Below are positions 16,413 to 24,063 of a stretch of 64,000 nt of DNA, one piece after another. The stretch spans positions 1 to 64,000 of the forward strand of contig JAZQQF010000197.1 of the NCBI GenBank assembly GCA_045628925.1, written 5' to 3'. A model generated the notes under the pieces. The model ran no database searches. It was not told the DNA's origin and worked only from the letters and a program-made list of their open reading frames with translations. The stretch is from UBA1774 sp045628925. GTDB taxonomy: Bacteria; Bacillota; Clostridia; Oscillospirales; Oscillospiraceae. Each line of letters starts with the position of its first letter. Positions within the stretch are counted from its first letter, which is position 1. Made by a program: the position numbers and the translations under genes.

Positions 16413-17696
16413 TCATCGCCGATAGAGAAATTCCAGATCGTAGAGGGAGATGGTGTCGCCCTCCTGCACGCCCATGTCCTCCAGCCGGTCATAGACGCCG
16501 CCGTCCCGCAGGCAGCGGTCGAAATACATCCGGCTTTCGCTGTCGCTGAGGTTCACGCGCATGAGCAGCCGCTCCAGCCACGGGCCTTCCACGACCCACA
16601 GGTCGGTATCCTGCCGGCGGATGGTCAGCTCATCCGCGCTGCCCGGCTCCGCTTCCGGCTCCACGTATTCCTCCTCAAAGAAGGGGATGGGGGGCAGCTC
16701 CTGCAGCTTCGCGGCGGCGGCCAGTGTCAGCTCCCGCACGCCCTGATTGGTGGCGGCGGAAATTTCATAGAGAGGGAGACCCAGCGAGGCGATATGCGCC
16801 CGGAACGCCTCCGTCAGCGCTTCATCCTGCGCGATATCGGACTTGTTGGCGGCGACGATCTGGGGCCGCTCCGCCAGCGCGGGGGGATACTCCCGCAGCT
16901 CGGCATTGATGGCCTCGAAATCCGCCACGGGGTCGCGCCCCTCGCTGCCGGAAACGTCTACCACGTGGATGAGGAGCCTGCAGCGCTCGATGTGCCGCAG
17001 GAAATCATGCCCGAGGCCCGCGCCCTCTGCCGCGCCCTCGATGATGCCGGGGATATCCGCCATGACGAAGCTCTCGCCCTCGGCGGCCCAGACCACGCCC
17101 AGATTGGGGTAGAGCGTGGTGAAATGATAGTCCGCGATCTTCGGATGGGCGCGGGAGACGGCGGCCAGCAGCGTGGATTTGCCCACGTTGGGGAAGCCCA
17201 CGAGCCCCACGTCCGCCAGCAGCTTCAGCTCCAGAATGACCTCCCGCCGCTGGCCCTCCATGCCCGGCTTGGCGAAGCGGGGCACCTGCCGGGTGGGGGT
17301 GGCGAAATGCTTGTTGCCCCAGCCGCCCCGGCCACCCCGGGCCAGAATGAAGGCCTGCCCGTCGGACATATCGTGGATGACGGCGTTCGTCTCCCGGTCG
17401 CGGATGATGGTGCCCCGGGGCACGCGGATGACCAGGTCCTCCCCGTCCCGCCCGCTTTTCAGAGCGCCCTGCCCGTCGCCCCCGTTGGGCGCAACGTATT
17501 TCCGCTTGTAGCGGAAGTCCATCAGCGTGGACATATTTTCATCCACGGTCAGCACGATATTGCCGCCGCGTCCGCCGTCGCCCCCGTCGGGTCCGCCGGC
17601 GGCAACGTATTTTTCCCGGTGGAAGGCCACGGCCCCGTTGCCGCCTCTGCCGGCGACGACGGTGATGCCCGCCTTATCGACAAATGTGGATGCCAT
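16413..17696 (-). CDS. obgE: Ribosome-assembly GTPase Obg
   Basis: 427 residues with the complete Obg layout: Gly-rich Obg fold (about 1-158), G domain with GFPNVGKSTLL at about 164-174, DIPGIIEGA and NKSD motifs, and a C-terminal OCT domain (about 345-427). It binds the 50S subunit and couples ribosome maturation to nutrient and stress state. GGAGGGG lies upstream of the ATG. It follows rpmA in the standard rplU-rpmA-obg order, with a terminator-like hairpin between rpmA and obg that could reduce its expression. Confidence 0.97.
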   Translation of the reverse strand: MASTFVDKAGITVVAGRGGNGAVAFHREKYVAAGGPDGGDGGRGGNIVLTVDENMSTLMDFRYKRKYVAPNGGDGQGALKSGRDGEDLVIRVPRGTIIRDRETNAVIHDMSDGQAFILARGGRGGWGNKHFATPTRQVPRFAKPGMEGQRREVILELKLLADVGLVGFPNVGKSTLLAAVSRAHPKIADYHFTTLYPNLGVVWAAEGESFVMADIPGIIEGAAEGAGLGHDFLRHIERCRLLIHVVDVSGSEGRDPVADFEAINAELREYPPALAERPQIVAANKSDIAQDEALTEAFRAHIASLGLPLYEISAATNQGVRELTLAAAAKLQELPPIPFFEEEYVEPEAEPGSADELTIRRQDTDLWVVEGPWLERLLMRVNLSDSESRMYFDRCLRDGGVYDRLEDMGVQEGDTISLYDLEFLYRR

Positions 17697-17713
17697 CGTA
17701 TCCCCTCCAAAAC

Positions 17714-17750
17714 ATGAAAAACGGCTGCCTCCGACGGAGACAGCCGTTTA
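17714..17750 (-). terminator. Terminator or attenuator between rpmA and obg
   Basis: Minus strand stem ACGGCTGTCTCC / GGAGGCAGCCGT with a GTC loop, followed by TTTTTC. It probably ends most ribosomal-protein transcripts and lets a fraction continue into obg. Confidence 0.75.
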
Positions 17751-17758
17751 GCAGCAGA

Positions 17759-18028
17759 TTATTCCGCGACTTCGGGAACCTCGTAAACAGAGACCTGCTT
17801 GCGATCCCGGCCCAGACGCTCGTAACGAACGATGCCGTCCTTCAGGGCGAAGAGATTGTAGTTGATTCCGCAGCCCACGTTCATGCCCGGGTGGATCTTC
17901 GTGCCGCACTGGGTGTAGAGAATATTGCCGGCGAGAACGAACTGACCGTCGGCCCGCTTTGCACCAAGACGCTTGGACTTAATGTCGCGACCGTTCTTGG
18001 TGGAGCCCATACCTTTTTTATGTGCCAT
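17759..18028 (-). CDS. rpmA: 50S ribosomal protein L27
   Basis: 89 residues beginning MAHKKGMGSTKNGRD and continuing with AGNILYTQCGTKIHPGMNVG. It lacks the N-terminal extension that most Bacillota L27 proteins carry and that Prp protease removes. The in-frame TGA of rplU lies only six codons upstream with no start codon between, so no extension is possible. The prp gene, usually between rplU and rpmA, is also absent (15-base gap). GGAGGAG precedes the ATG. Confidence 0.96.
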   Translation of the reverse strand: MAHKKGMGSTKNGRDIKSKRLGAKRADGQFVLAGNILYTQCGTKIHPGMNVGCGINYNLFALKDGIVRYERLGRDRKQVSVYEVPEVAE

Positions 18029-18043
18029 GGTTTCTCCTCCTTC

Positions 18044-18364
18044 TCAGCCGACCGTGATGGCGTCGATCTGAACCTGAGTATAGGGCTGACGATGGCCCTG
18101 ACGCCGACGGTAATTCTTTTTGGCTTTGTACTTGAAAACGCGGATCTTCTTGCCCTTGCCGTTCTTGACGACCTTCGCGGTGACGGCGGCGCCGGCCACG
18201 GTGGGGGTGCCGAAGATGGGTTCGGCTTCGTCGCTCACGACGGCCAGGACCTGATCAAAGGTGACGATTTCGCCGGCTTCAGCAGGCAGCTTTTCGATGA
18301 ACAGAAGATCGCCTTCCGCGACTCTGTACTGCTTGCCGCCGGTCACAATGATTGCATGCTGCAA
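18044..18364 (-). CDS. rplU: 50S ribosomal protein L21
   Basis: 106 residues opening QHAIIVTGGKQYRVAEGD with the basic C-terminal segment KKNYRRRQGHRQPYT that contacts 23S rRNA. The frame is open to 18433, but AAGGAG at 18374-18379 is spaced for TTG 18364, which gives the usual family N terminus. The ATG at 18385 lies upstream of that site and would add a non-conserved stretch. It is the first gene of rplU-rpmA-obg behind a consensus promoter and a structured leader. Confidence 0.93.
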   Translation of the reverse strand: MQHAIIVTGGKQYRVAEGDLLFIEKLPAEAGEIVTFDQVLAVVSDEAEPIFGTPTVAGAAVTAKVVKNGKGKKIRVFKYKAKKNYRRRQGHRQPYTQVQIDAITVG

Positions 18365-18440
18365 GGTTTCTTTCTCCTTGTCCATAATCTCGCTCTCGGG
18401 GGTGCGGGAGACCCGGCTTTCATACCCATTCAAAGCGGCT
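18365..18440 (-). promoter_or_regulatory. Probable L21 leader (autoregulatory mRNA element)
   Basis: About 75 bases of untranslated RNA lie between the promoter and the rplU start, containing complementary GC-rich segments (GCCGGGTCTCCCG and following) and the GGACAAGGAG ribosome binding region resembling Bacillota L21 leaders. The family match is from memory and needs a covariance search. Confidence 0.4.
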
Positions 18441-18445
18441 TAGAG

Positions 18446-18474
18446 ACTATATCATTCTTTTGGGAGCGTGTCAA
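18446..18474 (-). promoter_or_regulatory. Promoter of the rplU-rpmA-obg operon
   Basis: Minus strand TTGACA (18469-18474), 17-base spacer, TATAGT (18446-18451). It overlaps the end of the upstream membrane-protein gene. Confidence 0.8.
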
Positions 18475-19676
18475 GATTTTTTGCCGTTATTTTCCCTGTT
18501 TTTCCCGTGCTTTTCGCCTTTTTCCTCCCGCCTGCGGAAACGGTAGATGATCTTCCCGGCGGGCGGCGGGGTCTCCTCCTGTTCGGCGGGCTTGAAGAGG
18601 TTGATGGGCACATCCGGGTCGTTGTTCAGATTCGTGATGATGGCGGCGGTGATGGGGAAGCCGAACAGGCCCCACACGCCGAACAGGCTGCTGCCCACGA
18701 ACATACACGCCAGCGTGACCAGCGGGGGCAGGCCCACCTGCTTGCCCACCAGCTTGGGTTCGAGAAACTGGCGGACCACGATGACCACCACGTAGAGAAT
18801 GGCAAGGCCGACGCCCCGGAGGATCTTCCCCTGAATGAAGGTGACGATGGCCCACGGCAGCAGGATCATGCCCGCGCCCACGATGGGGAAGATATCGAAC
18901 AGGGCCATGAGCAGGGCGATGAGCGGCGCGTGCTTTACGCCGATGATCAGCAGGCCGACGCAGATCTCGCAGAAGGTGATGAGCATCACCAGCGCGTAGC
19001 TCTTGCCGTAAAGTCCGATGATCTTGCGGAAGCTCTCGATGGCATAGCCGCCGGTGACGCGCACCTTCTCCGGCAGGTTGCGCTGGAAGAAGCCCTTCAT
19101 GGCGTCGAACGCGGTGGCCATGAAGATGGTGGCGATGATGGCGATGACGCCGGAGAGCAGGTAGCTGGGGACCTTGGTGGCCACGTTGGTCAGCTTGCCC
19201 ACCGCGCTCACGCTGAAGCTGGTGATGGCGCCGGACACGGCGGAGAACACCTCCGGCAGCACCCGGTTCACCACCTCCACGATGGAGGGGTCGAAGCGGG
19301 CGGCCAGCGTCTGCGCATTGAGATAGAGGTTCTTCAGGCCCGGCTCCAGCGATTCGTTGTACCAGTCCGGCAGCCTGCCCGCATAGGACGCGAGGCTGCT
19401 CACCAGATTGGCGGCAAACAGCAGTACGATGCAGCCGATGATGAGATAGAACAGAATAACAGTCGCCACCGTTACGGCGGTGGTGAGCTTGGAGTGGTTC
19501 GGGAACTTCCGGCGGAAGAATCTGCAGATGGGCCGCAGCAGCCATGCTACCAGCAGCGCGACGACAAAGGGCAGCAGCAGATTCAGCAGATAGCGGAAGA
19601 TCAGATAGGCGATGGCCGCGATGATGGCCCAGTAAGAGACGTTGATGATAAAACGCCTGCGTTTTCCGATGTCCAA
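18471..19676 (-). CDS. AI-2E family / YtvI-like membrane protein
   Basis: 401 residues, about eight transmembrane helices in the AI-2E transporter/PerM pattern (LPFVVALLVAWLLRPICRFF near the N terminus, and a C-terminal LVGKQVGLPPLVTLACMFVG segment). It is closest in memory to the sporulation membrane protein YtvI. The start is TTG 19676 with AAAGGAGG five bases upstream. The C terminus is a charged Pro/Glu/Lys-rich tail. Transport substrate is unknown. Confidence 0.85.
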   Translation of the reverse strand: MDIGKRRRFIINVSYWAIIAAIAYLIFRYLLNLLLPFVVALLVAWLLRPICRFFRRKFPNHSKLTTAVTVATVILFYLIIGCIVLLFAANLVSSLASYAGRLPDWYNESLEPGLKNLYLNAQTLAARFDPSIVEVVNRVLPEVFSAVSGAITSFSVSAVGKLTNVATKVPSYLLSGVIAIIATIFMATAFDAMKGFFQRNLPEKVRVTGGYAIESFRKIIGLYGKSYALVMLITFCEICVGLLIIGVKHAPLIALLMALFDIFPIVGAGMILLPWAIVTFIQGKILRGVGLAILYVVVIVVRQFLEPKLVGKQVGLPPLVTLACMFVGSSLFGVWGLFGFPITAAIITNLNNDPDVPINLFKPAEQEETPPPAGKIIYRFRRREEKGEKHGKNRENNGKKS

Positions 19677-19714
19677 AATGTCCTCCTTTCCGCGAAGGGC
19701 AAACAGCTTTTGTT

Positions 19715-20284
19715 TCAGAAGGAAATGACGCCCAGATGCTCCAGCAGGATCTTCAGGCCCAGCAGGATCAGAATGATGCCGCCTGCGGCCTCGGCTTTGG
19801 CTTTGTATTTCGTGCCGAAGACGCTGCCCACCTTCACGCCCGCCATACTGAGCAGGAAGGTGACCACGCCGATGAAGCTGACGGCGGGCACGATGCGCAC
19901 CTGCAGGAAGGCGAAGGTGATGCCCACGGCCAGCGCGTCGATGCTGGTGGCGACGGCCATGGGCAGCATGGCTTTCACGCCGAGAGAGGCGTCCGCCTCA
20001 TCCGGTTCCTCCTTGCCGAAGGCCTCCCGCAGCATATTCGCGCCGATGGCCGCCAGCAGGACGAAGGCGATCCAGTGATCCACACTGGTGATGTACTTTT
20101 CAAATCTGGCCCCCAGAAACCAGCCGATGAGCGGCATCAGCGCCTGAAAGCCGCCGAACCAGAGGCCGGGGATGAGCGCATGGCGAAGCTGACATTTGCC
20201 CAGCGCGAGGCCCTTGCACACCGCCACGGCGAAAGCGTCCATGCTCAGTCCGATGGCGAGGATCAACAGTTCAGGTATGTTCAT
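19715..20284 (-). CDS. mntP: Manganese efflux pump MntP
   Basis: 189 residues, six transmembrane helices in two inverted halves, each with the conserved Asp motif (SMDAFAVAV near residue 15 and SIDALAVG near residue 115). It exports Mn(II). The start overlaps the end of the upstream gene by 14 bases, so the two are translationally coupled. No yybP-ykoY-type Mn riboswitch is visible upstream because the coding regions overlap. Confidence 0.93.
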   Translation of the reverse strand: MNIPELLILAIGLSMDAFAVAVCKGLALGKCQLRHALIPGLWFGGFQALMPLIGWFLGARFEKYITSVDHWIAFVLLAAIGANMLREAFGKEEPDEADASLGVKAMLPMAVATSIDALAVGITFAFLQVRIVPAVSFIGVVTFLLSMAGVKVGSVFGTKYKAKAEAAGGIILILLGLKILLEHLGVISF

Positions 20285-21101
20285 GTTCTTCTCCTGTAAT
20301 GACCGACAGCTGCGACCAGACGCCGGTATATAATATGCTGCGCATCAGCTCCGCGTCCAGCACCAGCGGGAGCCGCTCCCATGCCTTCGTACAATCCGCC
20401 ATGATGAGGAGCAGAATGTTGCGCAGGTCCTCCTCCGTCGCCCCGTCCGCCTGCAGGCAGAGGGCGGGATTATAGAGGCTTCGCTTCGTATCCGCTTCCC
20501 GGTCCAGCACCGCGTCCAGCAGATAGAGGAAGCGGCCCAGCGAATGGCCCATGAACCGAAGGTCCGACGCCCAGCGGTCCTCCTTCCGGACGAAAAGCGA
20601 CGCCATCAGGCTGCCGAAAGCATTGGCCCCGGCGTCGGGATTCGGGTCTCGCCGGCGCTCCACATCCCGCAGGGCGGCCATCGCCTCCGTCATGGCGGAC
20701 CACTGAGCGGGGTTCCGCTCCGCGGCTTCGGCGGCAGAACGGCGCAGAAGGCCCGCTTCCAGCTTTTTCACGGGTTTCCGCTCATCCTGCCAGTCGTCCT
20801 CCGCCTTCAGCAGCGCCAGCATCACGTTCAGGTCGGCGGCATAGCCGCTCGCTTCGCTTTGCCAGCTGGCCTTTTTTCGGAAGGGGTGGGCCGGGCAGGG
20901 GCGTTCCTCCGCCGTTTCCGCCGGTTCATAGAGCGAATGCAGCGTCAGCGTGAGAAAGACCATATCGTAGGTCAGCGTGCAGCGGCAAAGCTGCCCGCAG
21001 CGGCGGCCGAGGGCGCGGCACAGGCCGCAGTAGCAGCCTTCATAGCGGCGGCGCTGCGCTTCCGGCAGTGTCGCGGGGTCAACGGTAATATATCCAAACA
21101 T
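20271..21101 (-). CDS. DUF5685-type helical protein
   Basis: 276 residues, mostly helical, opening MFGYITVDPATL and followed by a Cys-rich motif GCYCGLCRALGRRCGQLCR (about residues 22-40). This pattern is that of the DUF5685 family of Clostridia. No known activity; the Cys cluster could bind metal. It overlaps mntP by 14 bases. On the minus strand a TATACT lies just upstream (21112-21117), but I could not find a good -35. Confidence 0.75.
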   Translation of the reverse strand: MFGYITVDPATLPEAQRRRYEGCYCGLCRALGRRCGQLCRCTLTYDMVFLTLTLHSLYEPAETAEERPCPAHPFRKKASWQSEASGYAADLNVMLALLKAEDDWQDERKPVKKLEAGLLRRSAAEAAERNPAQWSAMTEAMAALRDVERRRDPNPDAGANAFGSLMASLFVRKEDRWASDLRFMGHSLGRFLYLLDAVLDREADTKRSLYNPALCLQADGATEEDLRNILLLIMADCTKAWERLPLVLDAELMRSILYTGVWSQLSVITGEEHEHT

Positions 21102-21154
21102 AGCAATAGTATACCACGGCTGTCAAGACGGGGGAAGCGGAAAACCTGCGGGGC

Positions 21155-21183
21155 TTGACAGCAGGGGGCGTGTGCCGTAAACT
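21155..21183 (+). promoter_or_regulatory. Promoter of the stalk/YD protein pair
   Basis: TTGACA (21155-21160), 17-base spacer, TAAACT (21178-21183). Confidence 0.6.
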
Positions 21184-21226
21184 GAACGGGAACGGATGAG
21201 GCGATCCGGGAAAAGAGGAAAGACGG

Positions 21227-22189
21227 ATGAAACGGGCGATCATGCTGCTGCTGGCAGCGGCGCTCTGTCTGCTGCCGGTCTCCGCCGCGGGGGCGGTCCT
21301 GTCGGAACAGAAGCTGACGGTGGACGGTGTCCCGGCGGAATGCGAAAAATACAATGTGGACGGCGAGAACTACTTCAAGCTGCGGGACCTTGCCCAGCTG
21401 ATGAATGGCACGGGCAGCCGGTTCAGCGTGAGCTGGGACGGGGAAGCGGGCGTCGTTTCCATCGTGAGCGGGGAAACGTATATCCCCGTGGGCGGTGAGC
21501 TGGAAGTCGGTGCGGATAAGTCCGAAACGGCGGCGCCCAGTACGCAGACGGTCATGGTGAACGGTGAAGTGCGCACGGATCTGCGCGCCTACAATATCGG
21601 CGGCAATAACTATTTCCGGCTGCGCGACCTGGGCGAGGCTGTGGGCTTCCGGGTGGACTATGACGCGGAAACAAGGACGGTGCTGGTCCGCTCCTTCGGC
21701 GAAGCGGGGGAGACGGGCTTCAGCGTGCCGGTGAAGGAGACGGTCATCTTCCGGGATGCGGGAACGTTTTACCGGAGCGAAACGGAATACGTGCCGGGGC
21801 CTTCCGGCACGATCCTGCGGGAAACGCACAGCGACAGTCTCGGCGCGGGCTGGACGGTAGAGTATACCTACGACGGGAACGGGGATCTGCTCCGGGCCTG
21901 CCGGACCGATGCGGACGGGACCGTGACCGTCGCGGAGGGGCCGTTCCCCGGGCGGGAAGAGACGCAGACGGCGGAGCTGCCGAACGCGGCGGACGATCCG
22001 GACTGCCGCTGGGAATCCGGCTGCGACGAGGCCGGGAACCGCACGTGGATGCGCTGCACTCTTTATGAAGACGGGGCCGAAGCCTGTACTGTGGAGTGGC
22101 GGCTGGAATATGTTTGCCTGCCGGACGAGGCTTCCTTCCAAAATTACCGGCGAAGCCTGACGGCGGCCGATCTCTGGCCGGAGGCGTGA
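21227..22189 (+). CDS. Secreted copper-amine-oxidase-like domain protein, short paralog
   Basis: 320 residues. A signal peptide (about 1-23) is followed by two related segments, each with a YN(V/I).G.NYF(K/R)LRDL signature (about residues 42-52 and 122-132), the copper-amine-oxidase N-terminal-like domain common in secreted Clostridia proteins. The remaining 140 residues contain one YD-type motif (YTYDGNGDLLRA). It is strongly similar to the next gene over the first 190 residues but lacks its long repeat region. Probably surface-associated, perhaps wall-binding. The domain is not expected to have oxidase activity. Confidence 0.82.
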   Translation: MKRAIMLLLAAALCLLPVSAAGAVLSEQKLTVDGVPAECEKYNVDGENYFKLRDLAQLMNGTGSRFSVSWDGEAGVVSIVSGETYIPVGGELEVGADKSETAAPSTQTVMVNGEVRTDLRAYNIGGNNYFRLRDLGEAVGFRVDYDAETRTVLVRSFGEAGETGFSVPVKETVIFRDAGTFYRSETEYVPGPSGTILRETHSDSLGAGWTVEYTYDGNGDLLRACRTDADGTVTVAEGPFPGREETQTAELPNAADDPDCRWESGCDEAGNRTWMRCTLYEDGAEACTVEWRLEYVCLPDEASFQNYRRSLTAADLWPEA

Positions 22190-22287
22190 ACAGGTCCCGG
22201 GAAACGCGTGAGCGGATCCCGGGAAAAAACGCGGATACACAGCCGGGAAAACCGGCTGAACCGATATTCAAAAACGGAGGTACGAAC

Positions 22288-23877
22288 ATGAAAAAGATCC
22301 TTTCGATCGTGCTGGCACTGGTGCTGTGCTGCTCACTGGCGCCCTTTGCGCTGGCGGCGGGCGCGCAGGTCGTCCTTTCCGCGCAGGAGCTGCGCGTGGA
22401 CGGGGCCTATGTGGACTGCGAGAAGTACAACATCGACGGCTCGAACTACTTCAAGCTGCGCGACCTTGCCTACCTGATGAACGGCACGGGCAGCCAGTTC
22501 AGCATCGGCTGGGACGGGGAGAAGGGCGTGATCGCCATCGTCACCGGCGAAGCCTATACGCCCGTGGGCGGTGAGCTGGTCCTCGGCGCGGACAAGTCCG
22601 AAACGGCGGTGCCCAGCGCCCAGACCATCACCATCAACGGCGAGGTGCGCGACGATCTGAGCGCCTACAACATCGGCGGCAACAACTACTTCAAGCTGCG
22701 CGATCTGGGCGAGGCCGTGGGCTTCTTCGTGGACTATGACCCGGAAACGCGGACCATGCTGGTGTTCTCGTCCCTTGCGGCGCCGGAGGACGGGATCTGG
22801 GTGCCGGTGAAGTACTACACTTTCTTCAGGGACAGCGTAGATTTCTTCGAGAACACGTCGGAATACGTGCTGGGGCCTGCGGGCGCGATCATGGAAGAAA
22901 CGTACACCACGAACAACGGCGGCGACTTTGCGCAGACCTTCACCTACGACGGGAAGGGGAACCTCACCGGCATCCGCTTTGACGGGGAAGACAGCTGGGA
23001 GGAAACGAAGCAGCAGTGGGATGAAAACGGCTGGCTCACCCGGAAGGACTATACGGAGAACGACGATTACTGGGAATCCACCATCTATACCTACGACGCG
23101 GCGGGTCAGGTGATCGGCGAAGTCCTGAACGGGGCTTACGATCTCTCGATCCACATCACCCGCAGCTATGACGCCGAGGGCAATCTGCTGCGCGAGGTCA
23201 CCGTGGACAACAGCGGCACGACCACCGCCGACTATACCTATGACGCGGAAGGCAGAATGCTGCGCATCGACACGGTGGATGATGCGGGCTTCACCTATTC
23301 CTACGGCTTTGAATATGACGCATACGGCAACGTCGTCCGGGAATACTATTCCAACAGCGGCGGCAGCCGGTATGACGTGGTGATGACCTATGACACCGAG
23401 GGCCGGGAGACCATGTGCCGCACGGAGAGCGATGCCTACATCGCCGTGGAGACCTGGGCCTATGACGACTCCGGCAACCTGACCATGAAGCGCTATGAAA
23501 TCACGGACAAGTCCGTATGGGATCTGGGTACCACGTGGTCTCAGGCGGACTACACGCCGGACGCTTACGGCAATCCGCTGACCGCGGTGAACAGCTATTC
23601 GGATGGGACGACCATGGTCACCACGCATGAATACACCTATGACGCCGAAGGACACATCCTCCGGGATATCGAGACGGTGGACGGCGAAGTGGATATGGAT
23701 CAGGTCTGCGTCTATGACGCGGCGGGCAATCTGACGGAGAAGACCACCATCTGGTACTGGAACGGGGCGGAAGACTGGCGGAATTTCTGGAGCTGGGAAT
23801 ACGCCTGTCTGGGAAGCGAAGAAGAGCTGGCAAATTATGAGGCCAGTCTGGAGAACGTCCGCATCGTGATCGACTAA
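22288..23877 (+). CDS. Secreted copper-amine-oxidase-like domain protein with YD-like repeats, long paralog
   Basis: 529 residues. Signal peptide (about 1-24), two copper-amine-oxidase-like segments with the YNI.G.NYFKLRDL signature, then about 300 residues of YD-type repeats (TYDGKGNL, TYDAAGQV, SYDAEGNL, TYDAEGRML, EYDAYGNV, TYDAEGHI, VYDAAGNL). YD/RHS repeats form carbohydrate-binding beta-spirals or shells. No C-terminal toxin domain is present. The frame extends upstream across the intergenic region, but ATG 22288 with AAACGGAGG gives the signal peptide. It is a tandem duplicate of the preceding gene, enlarged by repeats. Confidence 0.85.
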   Translation: MKKILSIVLALVLCCSLAPFALAAGAQVVLSAQELRVDGAYVDCEKYNIDGSNYFKLRDLAYLMNGTGSQFSIGWDGEKGVIAIVTGEAYTPVGGELVLGADKSETAVPSAQTITINGEVRDDLSAYNIGGNNYFKLRDLGEAVGFFVDYDPETRTMLVFSSLAAPEDGIWVPVKYYTFFRDSVDFFENTSEYVLGPAGAIMEETYTTNNGGDFAQTFTYDGKGNLTGIRFDGEDSWEETKQQWDENGWLTRKDYTENDDYWESTIYTYDAAGQVIGEVLNGAYDLSIHITRSYDAEGNLLREVTVDNSGTTTADYTYDAEGRMLRIDTVDDAGFTYSYGFEYDAYGNVVREYYSNSGGSRYDVVMTYDTEGRETMCRTESDAYIAVETWAYDDSGNLTMKRYEITDKSVWDLGTTWSQADYTPDAYGNPLTAVNSYSDGTTMVTTHEYTYDAEGHILRDIETVDGEVDMDQVCVYDAAGNLTEKTTIWYWNGAEDWRNFWSWEYACLGSEEELANYEASLENVRIVID

Positions 23878-23899
23878 CGCGGCGCGGAGCAGAAGAAAC

Positions 23900-23940
23900 G
23901 AAAAACAGCGGGGGAGCTTTCGCTCTCCCGCTGTTTTTCG
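23900..23940 (+). terminator. Rho-independent terminator of the stalk/YD pair
   Basis: Stem AAAAACAGCGGGGGAG / CTCTCCCGCTGTTTTT with a short CTTTCG loop, T-run included. Confidence 0.85.
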
Positions 23941-23960
23941 CGGTTCGTGCGCATTCCCAT

Positions 23961-23989
23961 TTGACGGAAGCGGGGAAAGGGTATATACT
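23961..23989 (+). promoter_or_regulatory. Promoter of the FAD-enzyme/thioesterase/azlCD run
   Basis: TTGACG (23961-23966), 17-base spacer, TATACT (23984-23989). Confidence 0.65.
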
Positions 23990-24063
23990 ATATCGGTTTG
24001 AAAGCGGGGGGCCGGGTGCGGCGTTCCCGCAGGGATTCGGACGGCTGAGCCAAAGGAGCAAGA

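Noticed and set aside
22288..23877. RHS/YD toxin
   Set aside because: No RHS core cleavage motif, no C-terminal toxin domain and no immunity gene follow; the repeats simply end at the stop codon.
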